Assembly: GCA_009695065.1 (NCBI GenBank)
Contig: SIBR01000009.1
Span: 1-64,000, forward strand
DNA length: 64,000 nt
From: Opitutus sp.
Lineage (GTDB): Bacteria > Verrucomicrobiota > Verrucomicrobiae > Opitutales > Opitutaceae
Direction: 5' to 3'
Each line of letters starts with the position of its first letter. The stretch's first letter is position 1. The notes under the pieces were generated by a model. The model ran no database searches, was not told the DNA's origin, and saw only the letters and a list, made by a program, of their open reading frames with translations. The position numbers and the translations under genes are program-made. Positions 1-8,052 of this stretch are shown here, piece by piece.

Positions 1-115
1 GCGCCCACGCTTCCTGCGGTTTGGCCCACTCCGCCTCGACTTCCGCCACCCGCTTCGCCCCCCAAATCCGGTAATTTTCCCGCCATGCCAAAACTTGGGT
101 AAAATCTGGCCCAAC
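1..115 (-). CDS. Possible partial reading frame at left edge
   Basis: An open minus-strand frame begins after a TAA at 118-116 and runs off the left edge without a stop. It reads VGPDFTQVLAWRENYRIWG followed by an acidic, amphipathic helix-like stretch (KRVAEVEAEWAK). There is no ATG in this frame; a TTG at 91 could start it. The residue pattern looks like protein, but I do not recognise a family. It could be a real N-terminus or a fragment. Confidence 0.3.
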
Positions 116-225
116 TTAAAGTCTAAATATTACTAGCTGACGGTATTACTTCTGTTCCGACGACGACTGGTCGTGGTTCGAGCCGCTGACCAACGCCTCG
201 AGCCCTTTCCCCGATTGGCTCACCC

Positions 226-328
226 TGTAGGAGCGGGTTTACCCCGCGATCCGAGACTGTAGGAGCGGCTTTATGCCGCGATTGTATTACCCTCCTCCAA
301 ACCATCGCGGGGTAAACCCGCTCCTACA
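226..328. repeat. REP-like repeat cluster (three units)
   Basis: Three 25-bp units share the core TGTAGGAGCGG. Units at 226-250 and 258-282 are direct copies with different loop bases. The unit at 304-328 is an exact inverted copy of the first, so 226-250 and 304-328 form a perfect 25-bp inverted repeat around the middle unit. Each unit also folds on itself (for example GCGGC-TTTAT-GCCGC). This is typical of REP/REPIN elements. No RAYT transposase gene lies in the window. Confidence 0.75.
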
Positions 329-356
329 GTTCAATGCGCGTGGCCGTTTGACTTGC

Positions 357-1646
357 CTATTCCTCCACCCGGACGGCGTCGCGCTTCACCACCACGTGCT
401 TCTTCACGAACGCGGGGTCGATCTCGATGCCCGAGCCCGGTCCGGTGGGCACCGTCACGACTCCGCCGTCCGTCTTGAGTGACGAAGTCTTGCACTCGAA
501 GGGGATCGCCTGACTGAGCCCCTTGAACTCATGGTACTTCCCGGCATTCGGAATGACCGAGACGAAGTGGATCATGTAGAGATAACCCAGCCCGCCGGAG
601 ATGTGCGGCACGTGGGTCTTGCCCATCGCCGCGGCCATGCGGGCCACCTTCATGCAACGGATCAACCCGCCGAAGTAGTAGACGTCGGCCTGCACGATAT
701 CCAACGCGTCGTTGGCGATCAGCCACCGGAAGGCGTGCAGGCTCGCCTCCTGTTCGCCGCCGGCCAGCGGAATGTTCACTCCGTCGGCCACCGTCTTGGT
801 TTCCTCATACCAGTCGAACGGCACCGGCTCTTCGTAGAACGCGTAATTGTACTCCTCGAGCAGCCAGCCGAACTTGATCGCCTCCTCGACGCCATACGAA
901 CCGTTGGAGTCGGCCATGCAGACCATCTGGTCGCCAAATTCCTTTCGCACCATCGGGATCAACTTCTCCGAACGGCCGGCGGGATATTCAATATGGCTCA
1001 TGCGGCCGCCGATCTTGATCTTGAGCGCCTTGGCCTGGGATTCTTCCACCTGCCGCTTCAGATTGGCCAGGACCGCTTCCGCGGTGACGTCGCGCTCACC
1101 ATTCGCCCGGTAGACGGAGACGACGGGCGTGTGGATTTTTTCGCCGATCAACAGCCCCATCGGCCGGTTCGCGATGCGGCCGAGCATGTCGAGGATCGCA
1201 AACTCGATCGTCGCGAGCGGGACCCACAGCGCCAGGCTCTGCAGCTTGTAATTGCTTTGGTAAACGTAGACCTCCTCGAGCAACGCATCCAAATCGCGCG
1301 CGTCCTTGCCGATGAAGAACGGTTGCAACCGGTTCACGTGGATCGCCGCCAGCGAGACCTGTTGCGAGTTGTTCGAGACGGAGAGGCCCTCGGCGCCGTC
1401 GCGGGACCGCACGCGACACAGAAAGCTGTTGTTCCAGCGGAGGAGTTCGAGTGTCTCGATGATCACCGGCGCGGTGAAATACTCCCGCCGCAGGACGGGC
1501 TGCTTCAGGACTTCATCCAGCTTCGCATACTTCGCGCGCAGCGTTTCGTTGCCCCGGGCTGCCGCCGCCCGCGAAGAGAACGGCAACGTGGCGGCCGCAC
1601 CTCCCGCAAGGGCGCTGGCGAGGAATTTTCGACGACTGGGGTTCAT
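357..1646 (-). CDS. Tat-exported enolase-superfamily (mandelate racemase/muconate cycloisomerase-like) enzyme
   Basis: A 429-residue enolase-superfamily enzyme, probably a sugar-acid dehydratase or racemase acting outside the cytoplasm. The N-terminus MNPSRRKFLASALAGG is a twin-arginine signal, which is why I start at 1646 rather than at the longer frame reaching 1715. The barrel carries the KxK general-base motif (K209-I-K211) and candidate metal ligands D246 (MADSNG), E272/E273 (YEEP) and E298 (GGEQE), followed by HVPH (H345/H348). These are the positions expected in the MLE/MR subgroups. The substrate cannot be assigned from sequence. The gene stands alone on its strand, facing the REP cluster. 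Confidence 0.85.
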   Translation of the reverse strand: MNPSRRKFLASALAGGAAATLPFSSRAAAARGNETLRAKYAKLDEVLKQPVLRREYFTAPVIIETLELLRWNNSFLCRVRSRDGAEGLSVSNNSQQVSLAAIHVNRLQPFFIGKDARDLDALLEEVYVYQSNYKLQSLALWVPLATIEFAILDMLGRIANRPMGLLIGEKIHTPVVSVYRANGERDVTAEAVLANLKRQVEESQAKALKIKIGGRMSHIEYPAGRSEKLIPMVRKEFGDQMVCMADSNGSYGVEEAIKFGWLLEEYNYAFYEEPVPFDWYEETKTVADGVNIPLAGGEQEASLHAFRWLIANDALDIVQADVYYFGGLIRCMKVARMAAAMGKTHVPHISGGLGYLYMIHFVSVIPNAGKYHEFKGLSQAIPFECKTSSLKTDGGVVTVPTGPGSGIEIDPAFVKKHVVVKRDAVRVEE

Positions 1647-1893
1647 ATTTGGAAGTGCAACGAGGGGATCCAAACGGTGTCCGCGCCGGCATGACGCGGA
1701 GCGGATCCAAGCCAATCACGCGTTTCCCGCGGGACAACCCTTTACCGGCCGGCACCGCTTCAAACCGCTCCATCCCATCCGCGTCCCTCCGCGAAATCCG
1801 CGGTTAAATGATCCGGTTTCTCCGTTCCCACTCCGCGCACAGCTCCTCGAACCGGGTGGCGGCCATCGGCCGTACTCCGACTACCGCGAGACC

Positions 1894-2178
1894 ATGCTGT
1901 GGTTCGCCGAACGCCTCGGCTCGCCGGCCATGAGCGCCGACGAAGTCCGTCGCCTTCCCGTCATCAACGCCGGCGTGTGGTGCGACCGGAACGGCATCGT
2001 GCTCGAACGCGCGCCCGGCACCGAGCACCACGTCCGCGGTGCGACCGTCGTCGACGTCGGGGTCCGCCCGCTTTCGCCCGAGGCCCTCGCCGTGCTGCAG
2101 CCCGCCGAAAAGGGCACTCCCGATTTCACCATCGAAGGCTGGCTCGATCAGCTTGAGGGCAAGCGCGGCGGAAAATAA
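1894..2178 (+). CDS. Small hypothetical protein
   Basis: A protein of about 94 residues beginning MLWFAERLGSPAM and ending in LDQLEGKRGGK. Codon use matches neighbouring genes (GC-rich third positions), which argues for real coding. In the same frame protein-like sequence continues upstream (PYSDYRET from about position 1865) without a start codon, so the gene may have a non-ATG start or be the remaining 3' part of a longer gene. I do not recognise a family. It is convergent with the esterase gene at 2251-4401. Confidence 0.5.
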   Translation: MLWFAERLGSPAMSADEVRRLPVINAGVWCDRNGIVLERAPGTEHHVRGATVVDVGVRPLSPEALAVLQPAEKGTPDFTIEGWLDQLEGKRGGK

Positions 2179-2250
2179 GCGGTAGAGAAAATCTCAGCCG
2201 GGGCCAGGCTGGGGACTGCCCGCGGCACTCGCAGATTCGCGCGGCCGCCC

Positions 2251-4401
2251 CTACATCTTGAGCGGCTTCCCCATCGCATCGACCGGGCTCTCGATCGTGA
2301 CCCTGTCCTTACCGATGACCCCGACGAGGTCCGGCAGGTCGTAATGTTTGAGAGCACCATGCACGACGTTGACGACCTGGTCGGCGGTCTCGGCCGCGGC
2401 CGCGACGGCATCCCACGAGGGAATCATCCGGCGCAACGTCACGCTGCGGTAGTCACCGCTGGCCAGCGCTGCGGCGTGCAACGCTGAAATCGCCGCCTCG
2501 CCGACGGCCGCGAGGTGTAGCTCGGTGGGCGCGGTGCCGGTGAGCGATCCGCTGTTGAGGAAACGCGTCCACCGCTGCACGTCGTCCGCCCGCATGCCGA
2601 CGTAGCTCTTGCCGATGAGGTAGGCCAGGAAGATCTCCTGATTGTCGCGGCCGAAGTAGCCATAGCCGTAGTCGGGTTTGTCGCGACCGGTCTCCGTCTC
2701 GCCGATACCGCGCAGCTCCGCGGCCAGCACGACGTGACCCTCCCTGACCAGCTTTTCAATGGGACCACCCGGCGCGGTATCCGCCGTCATGCTGATGCCG
2801 TGGAGGTAAAGCGTGGCGCGACCCTTCGGATTCGCCGGGACGAAGGCGAGCGCGGGCAGCAACAGACGCTCGTCCACGGTGAGCACGAGTTTATGAATCG
2901 TGTAACCCGCACGCTCGATCTTCGCGATGGTCTCGACCTTCGGCGCCGCTTGCCCGCCGCCCGGTTGGGCGCCGATCGTTTCCCGCACAATTTCCCGCTT
3001 CGCCTCGACCGTGCGGCCGGCCCACGCCGCCCGCCGCGTCTCGCGGAGCGACGCCGCGATTTCCGCGTTGATCTGAAAAACCGAACGCTCGCTGGGCAGG
3101 AGCATGACCTGCCCCTTCGGCGTGCAGTAGAGCTGCTCCTGCGTCCAGTCCGCCTTGCTCATCGCCCGCAGTTGCTCGTCGGTGAAGCTGTCCGGCAGGG
3201 AGTCGACCTCGCGGATCAGCTTGTCCGAACCGAGCAGCCAGCGATGCATCCAGCGGGCGGCGGCTTCGCGCTGCTGCAGGGTATAACCGTGCGGAGCATC
3301 GGGCGCGTTGATCTCCACCCCCTCCGACCGGCCGAGCCGCGAGTAGAAGCGCTTCGCATCCAGAAAGAGTTCCCACGTGCCGCGAAAGTCGAAGGTGACA
3401 TCGCGGGTCCCGGCGAGAATCAGCGTCGGCTTCGGGGCGCGCATGATCACGTAGTCCGCCTCGTCCATGCCGAAGTCGATCTGCCCGAAAACATTTTGTT
3501 CGGCATCCTGCGCGCCGTTGGAATCGATCAGCCGCCGGAACGTCGTGAGGTAGCACACCGGCGCGGCCGCCACGATCCGCTCGTCCAGCGCCATGAGATA
3601 GGCCGTCAGCGTGCCGCCGCCCGAGTTGCCCGTGCACCCGATTTTGTCGGCGCGGATGTCCGGCCGGCTCTGCAGATAATCGATGGCCCGCATGCCGTCC
3701 CAGATGCGATACTGCGCGACGCTCGTCCCGAGCAGGATGCTCCCCACGCCAACCATCGTGTGCTCGGTGGTGCAGAGCACGTGCACGTTGGGATGCGGCA
3801 CCTTCGTCCGGGGCGAACCGTCGAAAGTGGTATGCTCGCGGGTCGTATCGAGCATCTGGTAGCGTTCGCCCTGGCCGATGGGATCGAAGCACATCGCCGC
3901 CATGCCGTTGCGCGCAAGCAGGCTGCACACCTGTTGATAACCGGCCGCCGCCTTGCCGTCGTGACTGTGACCGCAGGGCACGAGCACCGCGGGCCAGGGC
4001 CCGGGCGCCTCCGGCAGATAGAGATTCGCCGTCACGTGATGCCCCGGCCGGCTCTCAAAAAGAATGTTCTCCACCCGGTAACCTTTGCCCTGCAACCGGC
4101 CGACCACCCGGGCGTTCAACGGCGTGCGCTCCGGCAGGCCGCCGAGTTGCCGGAGAAAAAACGCCTTCCGGTCCGCCTGCCAAGCCCGGGCCGCCGATTC
4201 GCTTTTGATCATCTTCTCGAAGGCCGCGCTGCGCCGGTCCACGCGCTGGTAGAATTCGTTCTTCAGCCACACTTCCAACTGCTTGCCCGGCGCGACCCCG
4301 GCGGCAGTGGGCCGGAGGACGGCGAGTTCGTCCGCGGCGGCAAGCTCCGCGACCACGAGCAGGGACACCACGATGGCTTTGATCATTCGATTGGGGTACA
4401 T
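2251..4401 (-). CDS. Secreted two-domain alpha/beta hydrolase (acetylxylan-esterase-like)
   Basis: A 716-residue exported esterase candidate. A signal sequence follows the start (MIKAIVVSLLVVAELAAA). The start at 4401 is preceded by AAAGGTGAT, one of the few Shine-Dalgarno-like sequences here, although its spacing is short; ATG at 4386 is an alternative. The first domain looks active: nucleophile S260 in GNSGGG, acid D334 in GTRDVTF and H371 in APHGY. A second hydrolase-like domain follows, where the nucleophile elbow reads AVGEAA with Glu635 in place of Ser. Family knowledge suggests de-acylation of a polysaccharide or sugar ester; the substrate is inference. Two related proteins lie at 40847 and 48081 with the opposite order of intact and degenerate domains. 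Confidence 0.8.
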   Translation of the reverse strand: MYPNRMIKAIVVSLLVVAELAAADELAVLRPTAAGVAPGKQLEVWLKNEFYQRVDRRSAAFEKMIKSESAARAWQADRKAFFLRQLGGLPERTPLNARVVGRLQGKGYRVENILFESRPGHHVTANLYLPEAPGPWPAVLVPCGHSHDGKAAAGYQQVCSLLARNGMAAMCFDPIGQGERYQMLDTTREHTTFDGSPRTKVPHPNVHVLCTTEHTMVGVGSILLGTSVAQYRIWDGMRAIDYLQSRPDIRADKIGCTGNSGGGTLTAYLMALDERIVAAAPVCYLTTFRRLIDSNGAQDAEQNVFGQIDFGMDEADYVIMRAPKPTLILAGTRDVTFDFRGTWELFLDAKRFYSRLGRSEGVEINAPDAPHGYTLQQREAAARWMHRWLLGSDKLIREVDSLPDSFTDEQLRAMSKADWTQEQLYCTPKGQVMLLPSERSVFQINAEIAASLRETRRAAWAGRTVEAKREIVRETIGAQPGGGQAAPKVETIAKIERAGYTIHKLVLTVDERLLLPALAFVPANPKGRATLYLHGISMTADTAPGGPIEKLVREGHVVLAAELRGIGETETGRDKPDYGYGYFGRDNQEIFLAYLIGKSYVGMRADDVQRWTRFLNSGSLTGTAPTELHLAAVGEAAISALHAAALASGDYRSVTLRRMIPSWDAVAAAAETADQVVNVVHGALKHYDLPDLVGVIGKDRVTIESPVDAMGKPLKM

Positions 4402-4610
4402 ATCACCTTTCATCTGCGGGCAGAGTGTGGTTGCCCTGAGGTCGAATGGAATCATTCGTCGCCGCGGGACTCGGTTCTGCCGGGGTTGGACTCACTGGGG
4501 CGCCCGCGACGCTTAACCGGGCGCGCCTCGTGTCAAGTTTGCCGGCATGGCGGCGGCATTTTCCCGCCGGCACCGTTGCGCGATTCGCCACCATCGGGCA
4601 GCGTGCCCCC

Positions 4611-5030
4611 ATGAACTGGCTCCACTGGTCTCTGCTCTCCGCGCTGTTCGCCGGCGCCACCGCCATCCTCGCCAAGGCCGGCGTCACCGGCGTCGATTCG
4701 AACCTCGCCACCGCCGTCCGCACCACCGTCGTCCTCGCGTTCGCGTGGGCTGTCGCGCTCGCCACCGGTCCCGCCGGCGCGGTGTTCGCGCTTTCGAAGC
4801 GCACGTGGCTCTTCCTCACGCTCTCCGGCCTCGCCACCGGCCTCTCGTGGATCTGCTACTTTCGCGCCCTGCAGCTCGGCGACGCCGCCAAGGTCGCGCC
4901 CATCGACAAGCTCAGCGTGCTCTTTGTCCTCCTCTTCGCCGCGCTCTTCCTCCACGAACCCGTCACCCTCAAGACCGGCCTCGGCGGCGCGTTGATCGCG
5001 GCCGGCGCCGTCGTGCTCGCGCTCAAGTAG
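4611..5030 (+). CDS. EamA/DMT-family membrane transporter
   Basis: A 139-residue inner-membrane protein of about five hydrophobic helices, starting MNWLHWSLLSALFAGATAI and containing the EamA features ISYFRALQLGDAAKVAPIDK-like (here ICYFRALQLGD then KLSVLF) and a last helix GALIAAGAVVLAL. It is a single EamA unit, half the size of classic ten-helix members, as in other small DMT proteins that dimerise. The frame is open further upstream, but homology begins at 4611. It is divergent from the esterase gene; the substrate is unknown. Confidence 0.8.
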   Translation: MNWLHWSLLSALFAGATAILAKAGVTGVDSNLATAVRTTVVLAFAWAVALATGPAGAVFALSKRTWLFLTLSGLATGLSWICYFRALQLGDAAKVAPIDKLSVLFVLLFAALFLHEPVTLKTGLGGALIAAGAVVLALK

Positions 5031-5049
5031 CGCCGGACCTCGCTCCCGC

Positions 5050-5538
5050 CTACGCCCGGTTGAGCCACCAGATGGCCGCGTTGAGCGCCGAGGCAAAGCT
5101 CACCCACGCCACATACGGCGCCCACAGGCCGCCGGCGATCCGGTCGACCCGCCAGAAGCGCCCGAGCGCCAGCACCAGCAGCAGCCAGAGCGCGCCGATG
5201 TCGACGAGCGCGAGATCGGGCCGCCGCAGGCCGAAGAAGAGCACGGACCACAGCGCGTTGAGCCCGAGTTGAGCGCCGTAGAGCCGGAGCACGCCGCGGG
5301 CCGCCGCGCCGGATTGCATCCGCCACACCCGCCACGCCGCCACGGCCATCGCCACGTAGAGCACCGACCACACGGGGCCGAACAACCAGCCTGGCGGCGT
5401 CCACGTCGGTTTCTCCAGCGTCGGATACCACGTGCGGACATTCTCGAAGGTCGACCACGATCCAATCGCCGCCGCGGCAAAGGTCGCGAGCAGGAAACCG
5501 ATCAGGGCGCCGTAACGCGGACGAGGGGAGGTGGACAT
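5050..5538 (-). CDS. TspO/MBR-family tryptophan-rich sensory protein
   Basis: A 162-residue five-helix membrane protein of the TspO (peripheral benzodiazepine receptor) family. Recognisable features are the Trp/Pro-rich first loop (WYPTLEKPTWTPPGWLFGPVW), LYVAMAVAAWRVWR, and the LNALWSVLFFGLRRPDLAL helix ending in AAIWWLNRA. Family members bind porphyrins or other hydrophobic ligands and affect stress responses. The start at 5538 (MSTSPRPRYG) places the first helix correctly; the longer frame to 5565 has no support. It lies just downstream of prmA on the same strand (37-bp gap). Confidence 0.9.
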   Translation of the reverse strand: MSTSPRPRYGALIGFLLATFAAAAIGSWSTFENVRTWYPTLEKPTWTPPGWLFGPVWSVLYVAMAVAAWRVWRMQSGAAARGVLRLYGAQLGLNALWSVLFFGLRRPDLALVDIGALWLLLVLALGRFWRVDRIAGGLWAPYVAWVSFASALNAAIWWLNRA

Positions 5539-5575
5539 GAGGGAAAGGTTAGGCGGCGAGACCACGATAACCGGA

Positions 5576-6472
5576 TCAATCCCCTTTTTTGGCCGCTGGG
5601 CGGGCCAGGACGATGTCGCTCCACTCGCCCATCACCCGGGCATTGATCGTCCACTTCGGCGTCACGACCTCGAAGGCCGTGCGCACGTCGGCATTTTCCC
5701 CGGCGAGGATGCCGCTCAACACCAGCGTGCCGCCCGGCGCCACGGCGTCGACCAGTTCGCGAGCGAACCGGATCAGGATGTCCGCCTGGATGTTCGCCAG
5801 CACGATCTCGGCCTCGCGGCCCGCCAGGCCGCTGATCAGGTCGCCTGTGAAAAATTTCACCCGCCCGGTGAGGCCGTTGAGCGCCGCATTCTCCTCGCTC
5901 ACGCGCACCGCCTCGGGGTCGTTGTCGAAGCCGACGACGTTCTTGAAACCGAGCAGCGCCGCCGAAAGCGCGAGGATGCCCGAGCCGCAACCCGCATCGA
6001 TCACCCGGCCCTCGGGACCATGCTCCGCGGTGAGCACCACCAGCCGCTCCACGCAGAGCCGCGTCGTCTCGTGATTGCCCGTGCCGAACGCGAGGCCGGG
6101 ATCGAGCCACAACACCGCGTCGCCCGGCGGCAGGTGGAAGGTCGCGCGTTCCCATTGCGGCACCCAGTGCAACCGCCCGAACTGCCACGCCTTGAAATGC
6201 GCCTTGTAGCTGTCGCGCCAGTCCGCATCGGCCAGCGCGCGAGACACCACGTCGCCCATCGGCACGATGCCCGCCGCCCCGAGCAGCAGTGCAATCGCGG
6301 TCCACTGCGCGTGCGCCTCGCCCGCACTCGGACAAATGCCCGCGACCCACGCGCGCTTCACGATCACGTCCTCGAGGACGCTCCAGTTTTCGAACGCGTG
6401 CTCCAGCAGCACGTCGTTGGCCGCGTCGGCGGCCCCGGCCGGAATCTCCACTTTGATCTCATGCAACGCCAT
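5576..6472 (-). CDS. prmA: Ribosomal protein L11 methyltransferase
   Basis: A 298-residue SAM-dependent methyltransferase expected to trimethylate ribosomal protein L11 in the cytoplasm. The start is at [13 protein letters not shown] (6472); the longer frame to 6544 is low-complexity. The N-terminal substrate-recognition domain is followed by the Rossmann domain with [15 protein letters not shown], motif [26 protein letters not shown] and the catalytic-loop LANIQADIL, all diagnostic of PrmA. It is transcribed leftward, probably with tspO. Confidence 0.95.
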   Translation of the reverse strand: MALHEIKVEIPAGAADAANDVLLEHAFENWSVLEDVIVKRAWVAGICPSAGEAHAQWTAIALLLGAAGIVPMGDVVSRALADADWRDSYKAHFKAWQFGRLHWVPQWERATFHLPPGDAVLWLDPGLAFGTGNHETTRLCVERLVVLTAEHGPEGRVIDAGCGSGILALSAALLGFKNVVGFDNDPEAVRVSEENAALNGLTGRVKFFTGDLISGLAGREAEIVLANIQADILIRFARELVDAVAPGGTLVLSGILAGENADVRTAFEVVTPKWTINARVMGEWSDIVLARPAAKKGD

Positions 6473-6610
6473 GGGCCCAGCGTCGGCCCCGGCCGGCGGC
6501 GGCGCAAGCCGCGAGCGCGGCCCCGCTCCGTATTCAACGGCCACTCACCCACCATGCACTCGCCAGCGCCGGACACGTTGCGCAGATAGTTTCCCCTGCC
6601 GGTTTACCCC

Positions 6611-6784
6611 ATGCCCGATCCTGCGCCCAAGGCGATCTTCCTCAGCTATGCCCGTGACGACGCGGTGGCCGCGCGCCGCCGCCTCAGCCCGACCCCGGCC
6701 GAAGCTTTCCCGCGGACAGCGCGGATTCACGCGGATTCCTGTAGGAGCGGCTTCCGTATTCTCACCCACCCCGGCCTGCTTTAG
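6611..6784 (+). pseudogene. N-terminal remnant of a TIR-domain protein
   Basis: A 57-residue frame beginning MPDPAPKAIFLSYARDDAVAARRR. The segment KAIFLSYARDDA..ARR is the first strand and helix of bacterial TIR-domain proteins (FLSYAxxDxxxA). The similarity stops after about 25 residues and the rest (SPTPAEAFPRTARIHADS) is repeat-derived text ending in a TAG. I read it as the stump of a deleted signalling or defence gene. Confidence 0.6.
6740..6753 (+). repeat. Partial REP-like unit
   Basis: TGTAGGAGCGGCTT matches the first 14 bases of the REP-like unit at 258-282. The second half of the unit is missing. It lies inside the debris downstream of the TIR remnant, next to GCGGATTCACGCGGATTCC. 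Confidence 0.5.
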
Positions 6785-6894
6785 GCGTCACGTCCCGTCC
6801 CTTGCTCAACCACGCGCGTCGCCGGCCCCCGGTTTCGCGTCCGTGGCGATCGGGCCGGATCGCATGCATCACCGCCGCCGGCGCCACCCGGTTG

Positions 6895-7485
6895 TTATCC
6901 GCCCGTCGGCGGCGCCCGCTCGCTCAGCCGCGCAATCACCGCCGGGAGCAGCGCGTGTTCCGCGGCGTGCACTTTCGCGGCGACCGCTTCGAGCGTGTCG
7001 CCGTCCGCGATGCGCACCGCGGCCTGGTCGATGATCGGCCCGCCGTCCACCTCCTGGGTCACATAGTGCACGGTGCAGCCCGTGATCTTCACCCCGCGGC
7101 GGAACGCCTGGCCGATCCCGTCGAGCCCGGGAAAACTCGGGAGCAGGCTCGGATGCAGATTGATCATCCGGCCCTCGAACGTGGTGAGGAACGCCGGCTT
7201 GAGCACGCGCATGAAGCCGGCGAGAACGACGAGGTCGGGCCGACACGCGGCGATCGCGGCGATGTAGTGTTCCTCCGCCCGTCCATCGAGCTTGGTCTTG
7301 AAGGGCGCCGCATCGAGAAAGTCCGCCGGCACGCCGAAGCGCGGCCCCAGGGCGAGGATGCCGGCCGCCGGCTGGTCGGAAAAAATCTGCACGACCTCGG
7401 CACGGCCGAGTTTACCGGCCTGCCGGGCTTCAAGAATCGCCGCGGCATTGGAGCCGCGACCGGAACCGAGAATGACAATGCGCAT
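6895..7485 (-). CDS. purN: Phosphoribosylglycinamide formyltransferase
   Basis: A 196-residue GART (PurN) that transfers a formyl group from 10-formyl-THF to GAR in purine synthesis. Visible family features are the N-terminal phosphate-binding MRIVILGSGRGSNAAA, the catalytic HPSLLPSFPGLDGIGQA block with downstream ITGCTVHYV and EVDGGPIIDQ, and the usual length of about 200 residues. It begins 6 bp after the stop of rfaE2, so the two are probably co-transcribed. Confidence 0.95.
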   Translation of the reverse strand: MRIVILGSGRGSNAAAILEARQAGKLGRAEVVQIFSDQPAAGILALGPRFGVPADFLDAAPFKTKLDGRAEEHYIAAIAACRPDLVVLAGFMRVLKPAFLTTFEGRMINLHPSLLPSFPGLDGIGQAFRRGVKITGCTVHYVTQEVDGGPIIDQAAVRIADGDTLEAVAAKVHAAEHALLPAVIARLSERAPPTGG

Positions 7486-7491
7486 GTGCGA

Positions 7492-7989
7492 TCAGATTTC
7501 CCCCGCCGCCCGGATCTTCGCGATCAGATTCGTGGTGCTGAAGCCCGGCAGGAAGGGCAGGAACGTGATTTGCGTGCCGGCGGCCTCGAGCGCCGCGCGT
7601 TCCCCCGCGTCGAGTTTTTCCAGCGTGTAATCGCCCGACTTGCAGTAGACATCGGGCCGGAGCGCGCGAATCTCCAGCGTCAGTCGCGGCTCCCGAAAAA
7701 TCACGATCGCGTCGACGCACGCCAGGGCCGCCAGCGCATAGGCGCGTTCCTCCTCGGTTTGCACCGGGCGACTGGGGCCTTTCAGGGCGCGGACGCTCGC
7801 ATCTGCGTTCAAAGCCACGATCAGCGACCCGCCCTGCGCGCGGGCGGATTGCAGGAAGTAGAGGTGGCCGGTGTGCAGCAGGTCGAAAACGCCGTTGGTC
7901 AGCACCAGCCGCCGGCCGGCGGCCCGCATGGTCTCGCGCCAGGCCACGGCTTGGGGCAGGGAAAGCAGTTTGGCGTTGTCGAGTCTCAC
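7492..7989 (-). CDS. rfaE2: D-glycero-beta-D-manno-heptose 1-phosphate adenylyltransferase (HldE C-terminal-domain type)
   Basis: A 165-residue nucleotidyltransferase making ADP-heptose for the LPS inner core. It starts VRLDNAKLLSLPQA with a GTG at 7989; no ATG exists between there and the domain. It has the cytidylyltransferase motif LTNGVFDLLHTGHLYFL, VALNADASVRALKGPSRPV, and the C-terminal LPGFSTTNLIAKI block, matching stand-alone RfaE domain II proteins. Heptose synthesis implies an LPS outer membrane. It is divergent from xylF (63 bp between start codons) and sits immediately upstream of purN. Confidence 0.93.
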   Translation of the reverse strand: MRLDNAKLLSLPQAVAWRETMRAAGRRLVLTNGVFDLLHTGHLYFLQSARAQGGSLIVALNADASVRALKGPSRPVQTEEERAYALAALACVDAIVIFREPRLTLEIRALRPDVYCKSGDYTLEKLDAGERAALEAAGTQITFLPFLPGFSTTNLIAKIRAAGEI

Positions 7990-8052
7990 AACATGACAAG
8001 CCTCGCGACTCACCCGGCAGTTGTAAATCCGCTTATCCCCTCTCTCCCTGTC

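Noticed and set aside
141..220. Plus-strand segment reading SDDDWSWFEPLTNASSPF, reminiscent of glycosyltransferase ends
   Set aside because: Only about 25 residues, no start codon and a stop immediately after; too short to call even as a pseudogene.
531..1694. Long plus-strand open frame opposite the enolase-superfamily gene (387 codons)
   Set aside because: It is an antisense shadow caused by GC-rich codon bias; its translation is Arg/His/Asp-rich and resembles no family, whereas the minus strand has clear motifs.
1306..2178. Extended 290-codon version of the small hypothetical gene
   Set aside because: Its first half is antisense to the enolase-superfamily gene and repeat-like text; only the part from about 1865 has coding character.
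2734..4614. A 626-codon plus-strand frame across the esterase gene
   Set aside because: Composition is typical of the antisense of a high-GC gene (RRP, HRR, PAA runs); the opposite strand encodes the triad-containing hydrolase.
8000..8052. Search for a xylose operator or riboswitch between rfaE2 and xylF
   Set aside because: The 63-bp divergent gap shows no clear palindrome or conserved aptamer; no XylR-type regulator is in the window.
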